From [Clostridium] asparagiforme DSM 15981 (GTDB lineage Bacteria > Bacillota > Clostridia > Lachnospirales > Lachnospiraceae): a DNA stretch of 64,000 bases. The notes under the pieces are model-generated. The model was not told where the DNA came from and did no database searches. It saw nothing but the letters and a program-made list of their open reading frames with translations. Of this stretch, positions 62,807-64,000 are shown piece by piece (position 1 is the first letter of the stretch; each line of letters begins with the position of its first letter). The DNA is taken from positions 1-64,000 of the forward strand of contig CP102272.1 in assembly GCA_025149125.1 (NCBI GenBank), in the 5' to 3' direction. Both the position numbers and the translations under genes were made by a program.

Positions 62807-63757
62807 ATGGATACACCATTGATTCAGACAAAAGACTTAGTGAAATATTTTAATACCAAACGGGGAAATCTTCACGCGGTTGACCATGTGAATATTTCTA
62901 TCATGAAGGGCGAGACCCTGGGCGTTGTGGGCGAGAGCGGCTGCGGCAAGTCCACTCTGGGAAGGACGATATTGCGCCTATTGGAGCCCACATCCGGGGA
63001 GATCCTGTACAACGGCCAGAATATTGTTGATTATTCAACAAAGCAGATGAAGGAGATGCGCAAGAAGATGCAGATTATCTTCCAGGATCCCTTCACCTCC
63101 TTGAATCCAAGAATGTCCGTCAGTGAGATCATCGCGGAGCCCATGATCACGACCAGGACTCTGAAGAATAACACCGAGCGGCTGGACCGGGTTTACCAGC
63201 TGATGGAGACGGTGGGGCTTGCGGAGCGGTTTATCAACTCCTATCCCCACGAGCTGGACGGCGGCAGAAGACAGCGCATCGGCATCGCCCGCGCCCTTTC
63301 CGTGGACCCGGAATTCATCGTCTGCGACGAGCCGGTGTCTGCCCTGGACGTGTCCATTCAGGCGCAGATTCTGAACCTGATGATGGATTTGCAGGATGAG
63401 ATGGGCCTGACCTACATGTTCGTCACCCATAACTTAAGCGTAATCAAACATATCAGCAACAATATCGCGGTGATGTATCTGGGACAGTGCGTGGAGCACG
63501 CGCCCACCGACGAACTGTTCGCCCATCCCCAGCACCCCTATACCAAGGCCCTTTTAAACGCCATTCCCATCGCGTCCTTAAAGGACCGCAAGAAGCTTGA
63601 GATCATCAAGGGCGAAGTGACGTCGCCCATTAATCCCAAGCCCGGATGCCGCTTTGCCGACCGGTGCCCCTATGTGACGGATCGCTGCAGGGAAGACGGC
63701 CTGAAGCTCAGAGAGGTCGCGCCCAAGCACTATGTCGCCTGCCGCCTGCATGAGTGA
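62807..63757 (+). CDS. ABC peptide transporter ATP-binding protein, DppF-like
   Basis: A 316-residue ATPase beginning directly after the DppD-like stop (TAAATG). Walker A is GESGCGKST and Walker B is FIVCDEPVSALD. The signature reads LDGGRRQR rather than LSGGQRQR, so the second Ser and the Gln are changed. The C-terminal Cys cluster CRFADRCPYVTDRC is present. The altered signature may make one of the two ATP sites less active (inference). Confidence 0.92.
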   Translation: MDTPLIQTKDLVKYFNTKRGNLHAVDHVNISIMKGETLGVVGESGCGKSTLGRTILRLLEPTSGEILYNGQNIVDYSTKQMKEMRKKMQIIFQDPFTSLNPRMSVSEIIAEPMITTRTLKNNTERLDRVYQLMETVGLAERFINSYPHELDGGRRQRIGIARALSVDPEFIVCDEPVSALDVSIQAQILNLMMDLQDEMGLTYMFVTHNLSVIKHISNNIAVMYLGQCVEHAPTDELFAHPQHPYTKALLNAIPIASLKDRKKLEIIKGEVTSPINPKPGCRFADRCPYVTDRCREDGLKLREVAPKHYVACRLHE

Positions 63758-63795
63758 GAATCAAACAGACGAACTGAAAGGAGCACATTGTTGGA

Positions 63796-64000
63796 ATGGA
63801 GAAGAGAGAGCCATATCCGCTGATTGAAATTACCGCCGAGACGCCCTTTGAGCGCGGGGTCCAGTACGGCAGACAGGCCGTGGACCGCATCGGCATTTGC
63901 ATTGAATACTATAAAGAGTCGTTTAAGAAGCAGGGTTTTACCTGGGATGAGGCGAAAGCGTACGCCATGGGCTACGTGCCTGTGATCGAGGAGTCCATGC
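63796..64000 (+). CDS. C45-family autoproteolytic acyltransferase/hydrolase, 3' end cut off
   Basis: Only the first 68 residues are in the window. The start, with PYPLIEITAETPFERGVQYG and DEAKAYAMGYVPVIEE, resembles the acyl-CoA:6-aminopenicillanic-acid acyltransferase (peptidase C45) family, Ntn hydrolases that self-cleave before a Cys. That Cys would lie beyond the window. AAAGGAG is 12 bases before the ATG. It follows the peptide-importer genes by 38 bases, so it probably acts on the imported N-acyl or peptide compound (inference). Confidence 0.7.
   Translation, partial: MEKREPYPLIEITAETPFERGVQYGRQAVDRIGICIEYYKESFKKQGFTWDEAKAYAMGYVPVIEESM

Overview
The window looks like chromosomal DNA of a spore-forming, anaerobic, fermentative Clostridia member, most likely Lachnospiraceae (inference). 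The signs are moderately high GC coding DNA with AT-rich intergenic regions, strong AGGAGG ribosome binding sites, a cotJABC spore-coat operon, a fused AdhE, a SAM-I riboswitch in front of metK, an Rpn/PD-(D/E)XK gene and many sugar importers. I saw no rRNA, tRNA, CRISPR array, prophage or complete insertion sequence. Both ends cut a gene: murA on the left and a C45-type acyltransferase on the right.

Layout. 1-5.4 kb: murA, two tandem membrane-anchored ATLF/PPEP-like metalloprotease paralogues (the first without its catalytic Glu), and a secreted 5'-nucleotidase with an inserted LysM domain. 5.4-13.7 kb: a LysR regulator divergent from a Pot-type ABC importer fused in one operon to an adenine-deaminase-like protein and an MtaD/SsnA-like deaminase, preceded by a strong promoter and a structured leader. 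13.8-17.7 kb: an AraC-GyrI regulator, an Rpn-family nuclease and riboswitch-controlled metK. 17.8-24.6 kb (minus strand): a mannose-family PTS interleaved with two deacetylases (NagA and ChbG-like), with a PRD regulator. 24.8-27.4 kb: adhE with a Rex-like operator. 27.5-35.8 kb: an L-ascorbate (ula) cluster with a repeated operator array but no ulaD. 35.8-43.0 kb: bioY with a BirA-like box; an alpha-galactoside ABC importer and GH36 enzyme with an AraC regulator. 43.1-47.0 kb: gdhA with a palindromic promoter operator, a small secreted repeat protein and a MATE transporter with a two-hairpin leader. 47.1-53.5 kb: alpha/beta hydrolase, cotJABC, aspA, AraC regulator, metY. 53.5-64 kb: a PAS/degenerate-GGDEF/EAL protein, a LysR regulator with a 13-G tract at its 3' end, and a Dpp-type peptide importer operon running into the partial acyltransferase.

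How it fits together. Most of the window is carbon and nitrogen scavenging: purines, amino sugars, ascorbate, alpha-galactosides and peptides are imported by dedicated systems, each beside its own regulator, and feed fermentation (AdhE) and amino-acid nitrogen metabolism (GdhA, AspA). Biotin uptake and sulfur/methionine genes (bioY, metK, metY) carry recognisable cofactor or sulfur control signals. No single wholly new system is evident. The strongest leads are the protease/pseudoprotease pair, the leader RNA before the purine-linked importer, the ula cluster in which ulaD is replaced by two unassigned genes, and the poly-G tract in the LysR gene.
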